A DNA stretch of 64,000 nucleotides from Bolinopsis microptera (Eukaryota > Ctenophora > Tentaculata > Lobata > Bolinopsidae), in contig NC_087073.1 in the NCBI RefSeq assembly GCF_026151205.1, positions 5,415,001 through 5,479,000 on the forward strand. Reading direction: 5' to 3'. The position numbers and the translations under genes were made by a program. This document shows positions 12,801 to 27,800 of the stretch, piece after piece; positions within the stretch are counted from its first letter, which is position 1; the number at the start of each line of letters is the position of its first letter. The notes under the pieces were generated by a model. It was not told where the DNA came from, searched no databases, and worked only from the letters and a program-made list of their open reading frames with translations.

Positions 12801-15800
12801 CAGAAACAGAAACTAAATACAATTTCTATTCGAATGATTTAAAAATGCAAATAAACACAAACATACCAAGTATATCAACACGATAAGATTGGAATCTTGT
12901 CTTAACAGTAAAATTAAAGCTGAAGATAATATGAAAGAAATCCAACCTTAGCGACAGTGTGAACTGCCCAGTTGTTTGAATCCCACAGGACCAGAGCGTT
13001 TTCTTTATAGTTTCCCACCGATAGTAGGTATGACCCGTCCACTGTGAACTCCAAACACTGAATCTGGAATACAATTAGGTTAATGGTCAAGGTCACAGAT
13101 ACGTTTGATTTGAGGTCAATGACATGATCAAGCACTCCATTAGGATGGAACGAAAACTGTAATTTTCCTTGAATTTGTCAGATTTATAACATTGCCACAA
13201 TGTCCTTCATTTTGTAAATTTACAGTAATTAATAGGGAACAAAGTTCAAACAAAAGATTAAAGACAAAAATAGGGTTGACAGATAGTAATATCCAATCGG
13301 GTCACAAACATAAAATCAATTCTCGAAAGAAAAATTCTGAAAGTTTGTGTTGTTGCCACAATGTTAAAACAGCGGAATTGTTCAGCGAAAAAGAATGCTT
13401 GAGAACCAACTACTAGTTTTCAGTAAGAAATGGCCCGAAAAAGAAAAATTAAGGACACTAAAAAGTGTCAAACAAGCCAAAATCTAGACGGGCGTCTCTT
13501 CTACAGCCATCGCTAACAACTCTCTCCTTCATTTATAATGATACTGTCGACTTTTGAGGAGCGACCAACGGTCGAGAAGCGACCAACTGTCGAGAAATGA
13601 ACACTTGTCGACAAATGACCACATGTCGAAAAGCGGGTCTTGCTGTAGTCACCTAAAGTAATTATTAGCAAACTGCCACAAATTGGGAAAATTTGTAATT
13701 GATCGCGGGCAAAAGTAAATGTCTCAGGAAATAAAAGACGTGGTCTCGAAGGGTGTAGTCCCACATCCAGACAGTTTCAAATTTCCTTGCAGATCAATGT
13801 TTCCCCCCAAAAAATTTATTAGCAGCTATTTAATCACTTAATTACAACAGTAGCCATTGAGCCATTATTTGCCCAGAAAAGTCAGGTCTTCTAAAAATTT
13901 CCTCTTTGGCACCAAATTTCTTCCAAAATCCAAAATTTCCTCGCAGATTATCTGCCTGTTTGCCATCTTTCTGGCTGTGGGATTGTAGATACCGCCGAGA
14001 AGCGACCAGTTGTCAAGAATCGATCTTGTTGTACCCACCTAAAGTAAGTAATTATGTAGCAAACTGCCACAAATTGGGAAAATTTGTAATTGATCGCAGG
14101 CACAAGTAAATGTCTCAGGCAATAAAAGACGTGGTCTCAAACAGTGTACTACCCCGCTTACCAGCTGTGCGATAACTCCCAGGACTGCACCCGACCGCAT
14201 TCTGACACCGTGCAGGCAGCAGCCGATGGACCAGATCGCAAAGAAACCTTCTGAAGTTTGCCATCCGCCATAAGTAAAGCCAGGGATTGAGTGCGGAGTT
14301 GATCGCTACACTGATACTGTACGTAAAGTTCAGATAGTACTCGACGTTTGTAAAGTTATGAAACTTCTCGAAACCTTTGACCTCGAAAAGATCGCGGATA
14401 GCCAGGAGAAGCCTGTCAAAGACCAGTGGAATGTTGAAGAGAGAATAGACGAGAGTGAAGATGACAATAGTCATGGTTACTCTGGCACTGGAAGCAGCTT
14501 GGACCTTCGTGTGGGAGTCGTTCCTCCTGGGCTTTATCGCAATCGCCCAGATCGTCAGTCCACAGCTTAGGATAACAAAGAACATTGGGACGATGAAGGG
14601 CACGGTGTAGCCTATGAAGTAGAGAGCTTTGTGCTTTAGGTCCTTGGAGCTGTCAGTGAAGAAAACACACTCTGCAAATGGTCTCTTGTACACGACTTTA
14701 GCCTTGGTGAACCACTGAATCAGCAGCATCTGTATCAACAGGATCAGAAAATACCCGACGATGAATCCAATGACCACCTTGATTCTCACCGTGTAAAAAG
14801 GCTTCAGTACCAGGCAAGTCCGGGTTGTACTTAGAACCACCACCAGGAAGACACTGAGCCGCCCAACAATGCTCCAAGTGTACCCCCAGATGTAGCAGGG
14901 AACAGTGGTTCCGAACAAGATACCTGGACTCCGATCCATCAGGTAACAAATACCCACCGGCAGAATGCACATACAAATGTAGAAATCTGTCGCTGTTATG
15001 ATCTTGTAGATGGAGTGAGGCACGTTGTTCTTAGAGAATTTAAAGAAGAAGAAGGCAGCGACATTGCCGAATGTTCCAGAAAGGAAGCAGATGCAGCAGA
15101 TGACCCCGAACAGAGTGTCTAGGTCGGAGTTCAGAGTAGCGTGGAAATCCTCGTAATCCGTGGTTTGAGGGGAGGAACTTGTCGTTGACATATTGTCGTT
15201 TGATTTATTATCCTGAGTGAATACGAATTGCTCATTATATATGTATTATGGTATTGACGAAATAACAAAAATGTTATCGCCGTAACCCCGATTCTCAAGA
15301 AAGAAAACTTGTTAAATTACCAGACACAAAAGTGTTGTGTCCTTGGAACATAAATATATTACGGTAAACGAATAAATTGATAGAGCTTCCAAAATTAAAA
15401 CTAGGTAACTAAACGCAGCAGTTAAAAACGATGAAGATCAACTTTACGTGTGGCCATTTATAAAGTGTTAGCGAGACAGTCGGGAATTAAATATCGTAAT
15501 CAAGATGTTCAGTTACTTCCTCTAGCTTCGACAAAACTACTTAACGCTATACGTTGGGGTAAATGCTCACTATCAAAACAGATAAACAGTCAAGCAAGGA
15601 AGTATGAACAACACAATGGTATGTTAAGAATGAGATGGGACACGAAGTTCGGTATTGATATAACTGGTCATTATTCATTATCAAACGTCGCAAATGTATC
15701 ACTGAAATCGGACCATTCTTAAAACAGACTGTATAATTGATTCCCACGGTAATTTTTTGAAAAAATGCGAAAAGTTCATGACATCAAAATATAAACGCTT

Positions 15801-18800
15801 ACAAAACAGAATATTACCCATTCACCATTGTTTCCTTGAAACAGAATTTATGCTTGTCGTTTAATACGAGCGAGGGTTTCGTGCTCTCCCAAGCTGCAGT
15901 TCAGCGAAATAAAACACAATATTATATTTGGCGAGTTTTAACTGATGAGTTTTAACTAATGTGATGTTTCATGTCCTGAGGGAGCCGGGTACGCGTAATA
16001 ATAGTGACAATAATACTCTTATTATATTATAATTTATATGCTTATAATATTATATTAGTATTATATCATGATACTTTTATTATATTTGTATAATATTCCG
16101 AGTTGTGTAACTACTGTCAGTACTACACTACATATACTGCTGCTCTGGACGAAATTTTGTTAACGAGATAAAATCTTCATTTTGAATCCGTTTCGCGTGA
16201 TCCTTTCAGATCATATTCGACTGGTCCTTTAAGACCCAACGTATGTGTACTGGTTTTTGGCCCCCTGTATATTCCGAATAGACATGGTGTTAGTTCACTG
16301 ACTAAAGATAATCATAGTACTTGGTAAGGTGTGATAAATGTAAGTGAAGAGAGAAAGAAACGCCGCAAAGGATATGCTCCATAAAACTGGTACCGTGTGG
16401 GCTGGGTCTTATTAGAAAACGTCGTTTATCATTATGTACTACTGAAAGTAGGTGTATTTTGCATAATATTAGGGGGGGGGGGGGGGGGGGGGAGAGCCAA
16501 TGCAATGGGTATTTTTTTGTGAAACTTGATTTCGAGATAGCAGTTGACCAACAAACTAGGACCAGTGACAGAACTTTTGAGGGGGTCCCGGACCCCAACC
16601 GCCAAACGGTACCCGCGGGGCAGCCACGCCCATATTTGGTCCAAATTAGGCCGAATTTAGCCAAATACCCTGAACATGCCCCATACCCATATTTTATCTG
16701 CTCTACTTGTAGCTAGTGGTCTCCTGAACTCGTATCCAGATTGTACAAAAAATGACTGAGTTATGAGCAAAAAACCATATGCCCATATTTGGTCATACGC
16801 ACCAAATTTGGTAGATTTCGTCCCATAAATTGGGCAAATATCAATATTTTTGAATGAAACATACTTTATGTGAAAGGTAAGCCTAAACTACGTATTCTCT
16901 GTAAGTTATAGCTTTATATCTGTTTAAATGTGGATACTAAGGCGAAAAAACCACAAAAATCGAACTAAATTGCCCGTATCTTGGTTCGCGATATTCGCGG
17001 AATTGATCTCATTAAAATTGTAACAACTCAATCAGTTTTCAAAATTTTTGCATGAAATTTTCGAAATCGACTCGAAATCGCATTTCGACCTTATTTTGAG
17101 AACGGATTTTTGATTTAGGCCTCAAATTCTGAATATATTTTTTTTTCTGAAGTTTCACAAAAAATACCCATTGCCCCCCCCCCCCCCCCCCCCCTTAAGT
17201 AAGTGGAGAGAAATCAACGCCGTAAAGGATGTGCCCCCATGAATCCTGTGGTTCGGGTCTTAGTAAACGACGATTATGTACTACTGAAAGGTGTATTTTG
17301 CATTATTCAGCATAAAAACCTAGGTTATTCGATTCGAAAAATTTCACCGTTCATTACAAGTATTACAGTAGATGAGTGTCCTAAATCTCAAATTGTCGAG
17401 TAATTACGACGAAGGAGAGGGTAACGCAAGTTTTCTTTTGTCGCAACAACGTGATAATCAGGTATTTTGAACATTCATCTTGAAAATAAGAATCATCAGT
17501 AATGTTCTAGAAATTACTATAACAAAAAGTAAAATTAGCGAATGGCGATGGGATACTACAAATCTGCAAGAAAAGTTTTGCAGCTTGCGAAAATGAGGGC
17601 GCCCAGACCCCAGTTGGTAGTAGTGAACTGTGCCCGTCGGGAAATTGTGACCATGTCTTACGAAGATGGTTAACAAGACTCGCGTCACAGTGTGTAAATC
17701 GTATGGCGATCGCTGGACTAATCGACTGGAATCTTAATACCATCGTTCAACTTTGACGTGAGAAACTACTTAACTAAAGTAAGTTAACCTTTTTATTGGT
17801 TCACTAGAGACAATTCATACATCATCACACATGTCTACAAAATATCATCGCAGTCAAAACTTTTATTGAACTTTTAGTATCAGCAGCAGAATTGACAAAA
17901 TTGGAGCAGGTTATCCGACACGAAGCTCTAAACTTACCAGAGCTCGGTTTATTAAAAGTCATGCCATGAAAGTCTTTAAGCAGAAAATAAGCGAAATTAT
18001 TGCTCAACATGACAGATATGCATTTTCTTGACAGTCTGCCGAATGATATTTTTCGCAACAAAGACGCGTCCACTGTCTAGCTCATATCGTATTGATTGCG
18101 TTTTTATTCCTAGATAAGCGATTAAGAAATGCGAGGGAGTAAGTCCTGAGACCTGATGTCGAATCTCGACAACAGTCACAATTCAGATCTAATCGACAAC
18201 AACATAATACATCACATGTATAATATGTTTATTATAACAATTAATTTAAACGAACTTATTAAAATTGCTTACTATTATTACTTGCTTACTATATTGTTTG
18301 TGACCCAAATTTAACGAGACGTAATGAACCTTTGACTAACTTAATAGCCAACCAAAGTTTTGATAGAGCATAAATACTCAAAATTTTGAAAAGTTCTCCA
18401 ATTTCGAGGTTCTATAACGAGTGGAAGATTGACTGATCCCAACGGAAGAAAGATAATCGATTGAATTGTATCCATATTTTCTTCTTATTAAATCGCATAA
18501 CATGCGCATATTCCGTTATCTATTAATTATTATATATATATTCAGAGGCTCCACTACGTCCTAAATAAATAGCTAAATTCGCTGTTTCCTGTTCACAATA
18601 TGGGAAAGTATCTTTAAGGAGGAAGCTTCGAGGCTTATTAAGAATCAATTATGATAAAAATTTTGAAATTGTATAAGAAAAGCTTAGTTAAAGTATGAAT
18701 ATGGTAACTTGTTTAAACCAAACCAAACTGGTCTATAAGCGTAACAAGGGAATCAGCTGTTATGGATCTTATCCTAGAAACAGGCCGAAATAATTGGTCT

Positions 18801-21800
18801 TAAATATGAATAATTGATCTTGCATAACTTATTACAGTGGATTTCTGGTATGACTATTCTACTAGGCCGGAGAAATTACACTGTAAATTGTAAGATTACA
18901 GTGTGATGCACTTTCGATAACCGCTATCTCAACTTACGTAACTGGCAACATAATGAGCCAGTCTAAGCATTCAACCCCACTCCTTTACTAATACTTCAGC
19001 AGACATGCTTTTATATCAAAAGCACGCCGGTCGCCTACTTGGTGGATAAACCATTAAAACCCCTGGGCGCTGCACAGGTAACTTACAACATATTATCAAG
19101 AAGAGACGACAAAATGGGAACAAATTATTGTTAATCTGAATCCTGCAAAAATTCCGGGCAGAAACAAATTATGCCATCTGTCAGATAGCGGGAGTCATTC
19201 CAAATTTAAAAGTATGGTGAAATACCAATCTGTAATGCTTCCCAAGATGACCGTGACAGTAGCAGCAGCAGCAGCAGAAATTGATTTGAAGTCCAACTCC
19301 TGCCGGAGTCACTTATTAATTTCAGTCTCAGACTCAAGTAGAACGACAGTTATTGCCAGTGACTGAGCACAAATATATAATATAACTAACCAGGTAACTT
19401 TAACTTAGTAACTTGCAGACAAGTTTGCAATTTAAAAACCATTTAACTCCCCAAGTAGAGGATATAGTTGAGACTATCGACAGAGAGCTTCCACCCAAGT
19501 AAATTGTAAATTAAACTAAACCGAAACGTATACAAGTTAAGTTAATAGGTTCTGATTATTTAAATAGTCTCTCTAGGCACATTTTATTCATACCAGACGA
19601 GTGATAGGGCACTATGTAACATTGTAACATGGCATAAACGTATTACAAAGTTAACTTTCTTACGGTAAATTCTTTAATATTGTTTATTTATATTTATATG
19701 ATACATAGTATTCGACAGATCATTGGCCAACCATTTTGAATCATATTAAGTGGAAAATTCAAAATATTTACATTTGTTTATAAACAATATGATCACTGGG
19801 CTTTTGTGCAACTCGGTCTGGCCGTCTGGAAGCCCATAGAATTCCAGATCAGAAACCGAGAAAGGAGGTGCAGCTACTGATGAGAAGCCTCCTTAAAGTT
19901 AATTATTTGGGTAAGAAGACGGGTTACTGCTACACTGTAACACTATTTTATAGTGTTACTTAAGGCATGTAAAATATTAACCTATACGAGTACCAGAGTG
20001 CTACGCTAAGAGTGGGACTATTTTGTCTCCTAAATATCTTGCTCCGAATAATTATAGGACAGACAGAAGCTTTACTAGTTACTTACTACTTTACTAGTTA
20101 CTGTTGTCTTTGATTGAGGAGCACTACCCAGAGGCATTACTCGGCACTAACGCCTTAAAATCTTTAATTACAATCAAATATAAATATATGCACACAATGT
20201 ATAAAATATGAATAATGTATAAAATATGATTACGCTATTAGCAAATTTAAATAGTTCTATTAAGAAATTCTAAATAACTCTTATCTCTTGACATAAATTT
20301 AGAACAGCGACACAGGGTCTGAAGAATGCGCGGTGATATTTTTATCTTTGTAAATGACAGTGAAATTGCGCGGTAGCGATAGCATTGTAAAAATGCTTGA
20401 AGATAGTCTCATAGTCATATTTCGTTCTGAGGAGTTTTGTTGCTCGTCGCTATCAACGTAAGTTGTACCAAATTATTCAAGTTTCTAAAAGTACGAAATT
20501 TGAGTTGTTCCAGTCCTTGTCATCCGGGTTAAGTGCTTGTGCAGTAAGCACATGCTTGTTGACTGTAGACTTGAATGAATTTAAGAATTTGTCTTGTAGA
20601 CAAGTCGTGACGTATTTTATGTCCTTGTTAATAAAGTTGACCGTTTTGTTATATAACTTAGGCCCAATATAAGAAATGCTCTTGTCTGAATTACATAAAC
20701 GGTTAAATGGTACTGCAAAGAACTGAGGTTCTCTTCTAGGTGCGTTTAAGTTTGAAACAGTGAACATTCTTATTATATTTGGTGGTGCAGTGTTAGAATA
20801 TACTTTGTGCATTAAGCATAATATACATTTAGCTATCACGTTCGGTAAAGCTAATACTTCTAGTTTATTGAAAATTTCCTTTGTGTGTGAAGGTGTACTG
20901 TTCATATCTTTGTCATAAAATGTCTAATGTCTAGTTTCTTTGTTTGGAACCATACCATAATATGCATGAATAACAGTAACTGATACTTTATCATTTAATT
21001 AAGGAAACTTAATAAATATCCGTTAACCGCTTGATAAAATACTTATTTGGATTATATTGCACAGTAAAGGGTCTTCATATAACGTTCTCATATTAGAAGT
21101 TAGAACAACGTCGTACTTTTTTTATTTCTTCGTTCTTCTGTTTCCGTTTATGAGTGGCCTGCTGGCAAGTTAAGAAGGATGAAAAATAGGGTCTGGTCTG
21201 ATAGATTAAATTCCATCGATATAATATGGCTTTATATGAATCTTCAGATACATCATCAGATAGCTTTGGAGTCCTCCATTTTTCATTTTTGCATCAACAC
21301 ATCAGCCTATAATTTTAAGGATGTTTGGTTTTTTGGCCTAAAATGAGCTTGCACCTGTTAACTACATTTGCAGGGTTTTCAAAAATAATAATCAACAACA
21401 CGTCCCAATACGTCAAATATGCAGAGACTGGAAGGCACGTAATGCAAATACAATACTTATAACTTATGCAATAAATTATAAGAACAACTGATCATTTATA
21501 ACATGAACGTGTTGCGTTGAAATCATGCCAATTTTCACAACCTTGATCATGAGCACGTCATGTTATTCAAACTAAACGTTCGAGGAAATGGCTCAATCTC
21601 GCAACCTAAATACCTCTAAAGATAAAGCCAAGCTGTCAGAAATTCCAGAGAATTTGCTGACGAGCAAGTGAGTATTCAACAGAAATGAACGCTATATAAC
21701 AATATAAAGACACAACACTAAATAAAGTGAGTTTTGCACTAAACGCTTTGCAGCAATCAAAACGATATTGACATAAATGAGGAAACGCTCGCCCAGTCGT

Positions 21801-24800
21801 AAACCTTGCATGCAAGATAAACTACTAGGGGAAGTGCTGTTAAACGCGTTATCTTTAACATAGTTAATAACTTACAGAACCAACAAGAAATGCGGCCGCT
21901 TTTCTTTTGTGGATGGCCGCTCAATTTCCCGATCCGTGATGGCGTATTTATCATATTCCATACAACCTGGGGACGGCCCAGTCTTTACTGTTTATATAAA
22001 CATGCAAATATGGCGAAGTGACATGCCGACTGCCGAGCGCCGCCCAGTTAATATAATTCTATATTGAATTTGAAAATCGTGTATACTTCTATGTAACCAT
22101 ATGTTTATTGTTTATGCAACCTGACACGGATCTGTGCAAAATAGTAATACTAACTCAAAATAATAATAATATGCTATCAATTAGTGCCTAGTGGGATACG
22201 TACATGATGAAATTAATAATGTACTTGGTTGGTTCAGCGCCACGCGCCAACAATTATATAATTCAGATTATCACGCAAAATAACTTTGCGCAGGTAGTCA
22301 CGTGGGCGATAACAGTGCTCGCAGGCACGTACGCACGCACGCACGCACGCACGCTCGGTCGCAAAGCTACCATATACAAAAAAAACCTCGATCGCTAACC
22401 CTTGTCCTTGACTCTTTTGTGCCTTCGGCACGAGTCATGGATCGGGAAAAAATTTTTAACAGTCGTAATTCGACTAGGTTTTATAGGATAAATACGGTAA
22501 GCGTAATCTGTACTTGCTAGACTTCACTATTTTTATTTTCACGTTCAGTCATCAAATTCGATCTTAATAATCTGAAACCTATGCATCTCGCCCGTAGCAA
22601 GTTTTATCCACTTCGCAAAACCCTGGAGTGACCCAGTTTTACTGAAATTAGACAGATCTAGTCTCTAGAATTCAGAACAAATTGCATGAGCACATATCCG
22701 ATGCCGGATATATATTTAGTAACTAGGCTACCTTAAATAATGTATGAACCAATTTACTTAAGCCATGAACTTTAAGTGAAGAGACTAACTAGTAACTACT
22801 TATACTTATTAATGCGAACAATGAAGTTTGCAATCTTCTAATTCCACTTTAGACATTATATTAACTCCAAATCTGGTAAATGGTTGCACAAAGTTGAGCA
22901 ATAATCTGGCACGCAGTTAAGAACTGTTTAAGTTAAGAACTGCAGGCAGAAGGTTAAATTGACAGGTGGTTAAATTGAGAAAGAAATTCTTGAGCAATTT
23001 CAGGACGCACAGCAAAGTAGAAGGTCGGACAGTGGATTACTGAAGTAATTATTATCCCACTAGATCTGCATAGGGGAGAGGCACGCGTGGGGAGATATAT
23101 CAATAAATCTGCATGAGAGACAATTTGAAAGATTAACGTTTGCAAAAGTATGCGTTTTGTCTAAGAATGTCATTATTTGAGAGATTTTTAGAGGGCATTT
23201 ATTTGCCTGACGTTATTTAAAATAAAGGAGGCGCCATTGCTGCATTTTTGTGACTTTGGGACGGTGAGGGCAATAAATAATCAGTCATCGGGTACCATAT
23301 TATGTCATAAATTGACAAAATAAAGTTAGATGGGTAGCGTTAAAAAGCTAATTTTAGGTAGACAATTTCGTCACAGGCATAACGACTTTTTTTAAATAAT
23401 CTTATTTGTATGAACTATTAATCCTCTCAAAGCGTCTGGGCTAAGAGTTTGGTATATAATATGATCCCATCTGGAGATGAGGCTACAATAACAAAACAGG
23501 TATGAGTATAGTGACTAGTTAGTGACTATTCATCGGTCCTATTCACATTTTTTATAACTTTATAAGTACGAGTCATTGGGTCAAGTGATGGCGCGTGGGG
23601 ACAATCTAATAGATTGGATTTGATTGTTTTCTTCAGTGTCGTACGATTGAGTAACCAAACTTTGTGGAGAAAGAACTATATTAATTTTGTTTCTTTACTC
23701 TTCATAGGCCTCTCACGACTAATCAAATCTGATCTTGAATTCATGTAGGCTCTTGGGCTCAAATTAATTAGGCTCGAACATATTATATTTTTTGGATTCT
23801 TCCCTTTTGATCATTTAATTAAAAGTGATCTTGCAAAAAGTAATTGGCAAATTTCCTGCACAGGCATAGCTCTTGGATCTCACTGGATGACATTAAAATG
23901 TTTTGAATTTCCAAATAACTATAATATTTTGTTCGAAGTAAATGCTTTACCATCAAAATGCTTTGCATTCCTTTTAATTCTAGGTGTACCTTGTCATTTT
24001 GTCACATGTAACAGCAGAAAGGCCACCACCCCGATTACTGTTGCAGTTTGCCCATCCTTACGCCCATCCTTGTTAACATGTGCACTTCAGATGCATAGGA
24101 TGCATATTATGTTTATGTTTATTATAATGGATCCGTCGAAAAGTTTGTCTTCTATATTTTGTAAAACTATGCACTTACTGCAGTACAATATTGTTTCGAC
24201 TCCAAAGTACTATTGAATCTCAAAATGAAAATTGTAATTGTGCCAAATTCCTTGAACGGGTATCAAACAGGAGACAGTTCTAATAAACGAATTGAGGAGC
24301 AGAAGGGGCAACGTGTTATTTTATAACCATCAAATGGTTAAATGGAATATTTGCTGGATATCGACTATGACTATAACCAGAATATTGAACAATGCTATAT
24401 TATAACCAGAATATTGAATAATGCTATAATATAATCATGGTTTCAACGTCGTGGGTTCGATGATGGAACTATTTAAATTTGGTTTGGTGGAAACAGTTAA
24501 GAGTTAAGTTGAAGAATATTAAGTTGCAAAGCACGAGATATTAATGAAAAGTTTGATGTTAAGTAAAGTGGGTAGAAACAGAAAAACCAATGCCGTGGAT
24601 TCAGTGGAGACTACAACTAGTCTTAAATCCAGGGTGGGACACAAATTGAGTAAATCACAGCATGCAATAATATTTCAGTTAGTTCGTTAGTTAAACTCAA
24701 CGCTTCTTTATACACAAGGATAAATTGTCAAATGACTCTCGTAGTTTGTACACCAATAAATTCATGGTAAATGATACCGAGACTGACAAAAATTTGAGCT

Positions 24801-27800
24801 ACTAAACTGTTATCGCACAACCAATTATCATTTAAGTACCTACAAGTGAAGAAGTTACCTAGATCATGGGATAAACAATTATTAAGAGATTCGTTTACTT
24901 GTCGAATTCGGCATAAAAACTGCAGCAATCTGTAAAGAATTGCGTAATATAATAGTGGCATGTTATATAAACTGCAGTTGTCTTCGTATTATATATTAAC
25001 GAACGAATAAATTCATAACGATTCACAAAACAAAACAAGCAATTAATCTGAGGTTGGTACTACTTTTCGATTCACTCATTATCATTTCTTTGACGACAAC
25101 CTCGCTATTAAGCTTGAAATTAATGGACTGTACGTAAAGTTTCAGCGAAACTCGTGCTTCATTAATTACTATTGTCTCTAAAGAGTCATAGAAATAAGGA
25201 GAATATTTCACAAATGAAATATATGATATTACAGAAGCATAATATAAATAAAATATCGGTCTCCCGTCTCATATAAATCATTTAGATATAAATGGAATGA
25301 GGTTTTCGACTAGTCAACCAAGGAACATATTAACTCCATAACTGCACGCCGCACGGCATGCGACTAATTGATATAGATGATTTAGAGGATAATTACAGCT
25401 TTACAGTATTATTATCGTTTAAATTGCGAGCCGAACTACCTTCGTGTCCATATGAAAATATGAATAAGGTACTAAGCGAAACTACGGACCGATATTTAAC
25501 ATTGATAGAGTAAATTCGGCTCCTGGTCCGGCTACAGTACCTTCAAGTAACAGGCGAGAATAAAGTTAACAGTGTATGGACTATGGCAAAATTTATACCA
25601 CAGTTCAATAAACGTTATTATCGTTAATTACTAACCGGAGCTTCAAACGCAACGCCCAATCTCTACTATAATTCAAAGAATTGTTTCTGTATGTACTGTA
25701 CGACCGCCCATGTGCAAATAAGATGAGAAATAGGAATTTGCATAGTAACCATGGTAACGAGGATTGTACGTGCAAAGATTTGCGAGCGCCATTTTGATCG
25801 GTTTTGTGGTAATTACGTGGTGTTTAAAGTGTTTTACATTTAATTCGGTTGTATCTTCGGTTGTGACGGACATTTTCTGATGCGATAAAAACTTGACTAC
25901 CAAAGAATACTATTAGCTTCCTCCATGAGACCACGGGCTTTTTAGTCTATACTATAATTCGAAAGATTATCTCTGTACGACCTAAGAATAAGAAGTTGCA
26001 TACTAGTAACCATGGTTACGGTGTTGAACGCGCACGTGCACATGCACGTGCAATGATTTTTTAAACGTCATTTTTATCGGGTGTGTGGTAATATCGTTGT
26101 GTTCAGTGCGAGCTAAATTTTAATGGGCATTATTATAATTATATCATAAAAATTGATGAGCAGTCCAATGGAATTTATTCCAGGTCTCAAATTATTATTG
26201 ACTGAAGTTAAACTAATGATTAGTAGAGCAACTATTGCTTTGACAAGTACATAAGCGTGGTTCCGGGCGCCAGGATGGAGGTGTTTAGTCAGTTTTAATA
26301 TATTATTATAGTCACCGCTTTCATTGAAAATTAAATATCTTATTATATTATAACTAATTTAAATTATATGTCTTTGAGCATAAATAATAAATGTGATGAC
26401 ATGGATAATGAATATGATTTCCTTGATTCTTTGATATTAAGATGCAAACCGTTACCTATGCACTAATCATGACTTTGGATAGAACAGGCAATAAACCTCT
26501 ACATTTCTAGTGAAAAATAAAATTCAAAACTAAGTACAACACTATAAATCTATTAGATTTGTTGAGGCTATGTACTTGTAGCCAGATGACCTTAACTCTG
26601 CTCGAGAATGGCAAACTCTCCAGCATAGCCCCAACAATTGTCTTAATTATGATATTATGTATCAAGTACACGAGATAATAGACTCATATTGGACCGGCGT
26701 TATCGATACATCGTAATTTATATTTAAATCGTAACCTTGAATAACCGATGAGGATACTCTTATAGTCTTATATCGGTTAAGTATTCTTTTAACAGGCTAC
26801 TCAGTAGTCAGCTAATATAAGTATTACAGTTAACTAGTTAACTTACGGAATTTAAAGTTTTAATATTATATTTATTAAGGTATCTTTTTCATTTTTGGCA
26901 AAAGGTCCTAATATATAATAATTTATATTATGAATATACTTTTTATTTTTATTTGTCAAGATGCATAATATGTATATTGGTATTTTTAGGAGTAGTAACC
27001 AATAACGCATGAACAATTAATACCAATTATATGAGCCTGATTGTTATAGTAGTCAACATGGTAACACTACTAGTTACCATGGTTACCAGATTATTACATA
27101 AAGAAGGAATCCCATGGTGAAATGCATTCTAAGTTTACAGAATTCTCCTAATTTCAAAATGCTCTCGAAACATAAAGCCACAGGTCAAAAAGAATGGTCA
27201 GATCACGGTAAGTGTTGAAGTGTTCGAGAACTGAGTTAGAAACGGTCAAGTTGCGAAATTAGCTGCTATGATGTGCATCGCTGGGAAATGGCTTTCGAAC
27301 AAGTACTTAATTTAAAAAGTTTTAAATTACAACACTACAAATCTATTACATTTATTGAGTGTTATATAATGGGATGGAAGCGTTTTAACCAGGTGTAAAA
27401 TTCCACACCCTAGCTCAATAATATGAGGATGTTTTAATTCTAGAAGAAAAGCTCGGATAGATCGTAAATGCCATTGACAACGGTTACCAAGTTAAGCTCT
27501 TTGAAGTCACTTAGAGTATAATATTCGTTTTATTCGGCTGCTTTGATGTTCCGTGCCAGCACAATTGAAAAGATTTGAACAACAGTATTCTACATCGAAT
27601 AAATAAAATACTCCTTGAAAGACATAAAATTATTGCAAATGATCACAATTCGAACTGCTGGGATTGGAGAGGCTTCTGCACTCCTTCAACATAATTCCCT
27701 TCGAGAACTCTCAAAGAAGTTGTTTATTGGACACGGGGGTAGGAACCTGGTCAATATTATTTAACTTCCAATCATATAACTAGACAAACGGACGCGATTT

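Noticed and set aside
13513-13764. Minus-strand 83-codon ORF with a hexapeptide repeat
   Set aside because: The repeat is explained by the 18-bp minisatellite; no start context or homology supports a gene.
15450-15722. 90-codon plus-strand ORF upstream of the nested GPCR
   Set aside because: No recognisable motif or homologue and no splice context; length is within chance for this DNA.
22204-22520. Three ORFs rich in Ala-Arg-Thr-His
   Set aside because: They are translations of the GCAC microsatellite in different frames.
24445-24460. GGTTCGATGATGG as a tRNA B box
   Set aside because: The last bases do not fit the GGTTCGANTCC form and no tRNA fold surrounds it.
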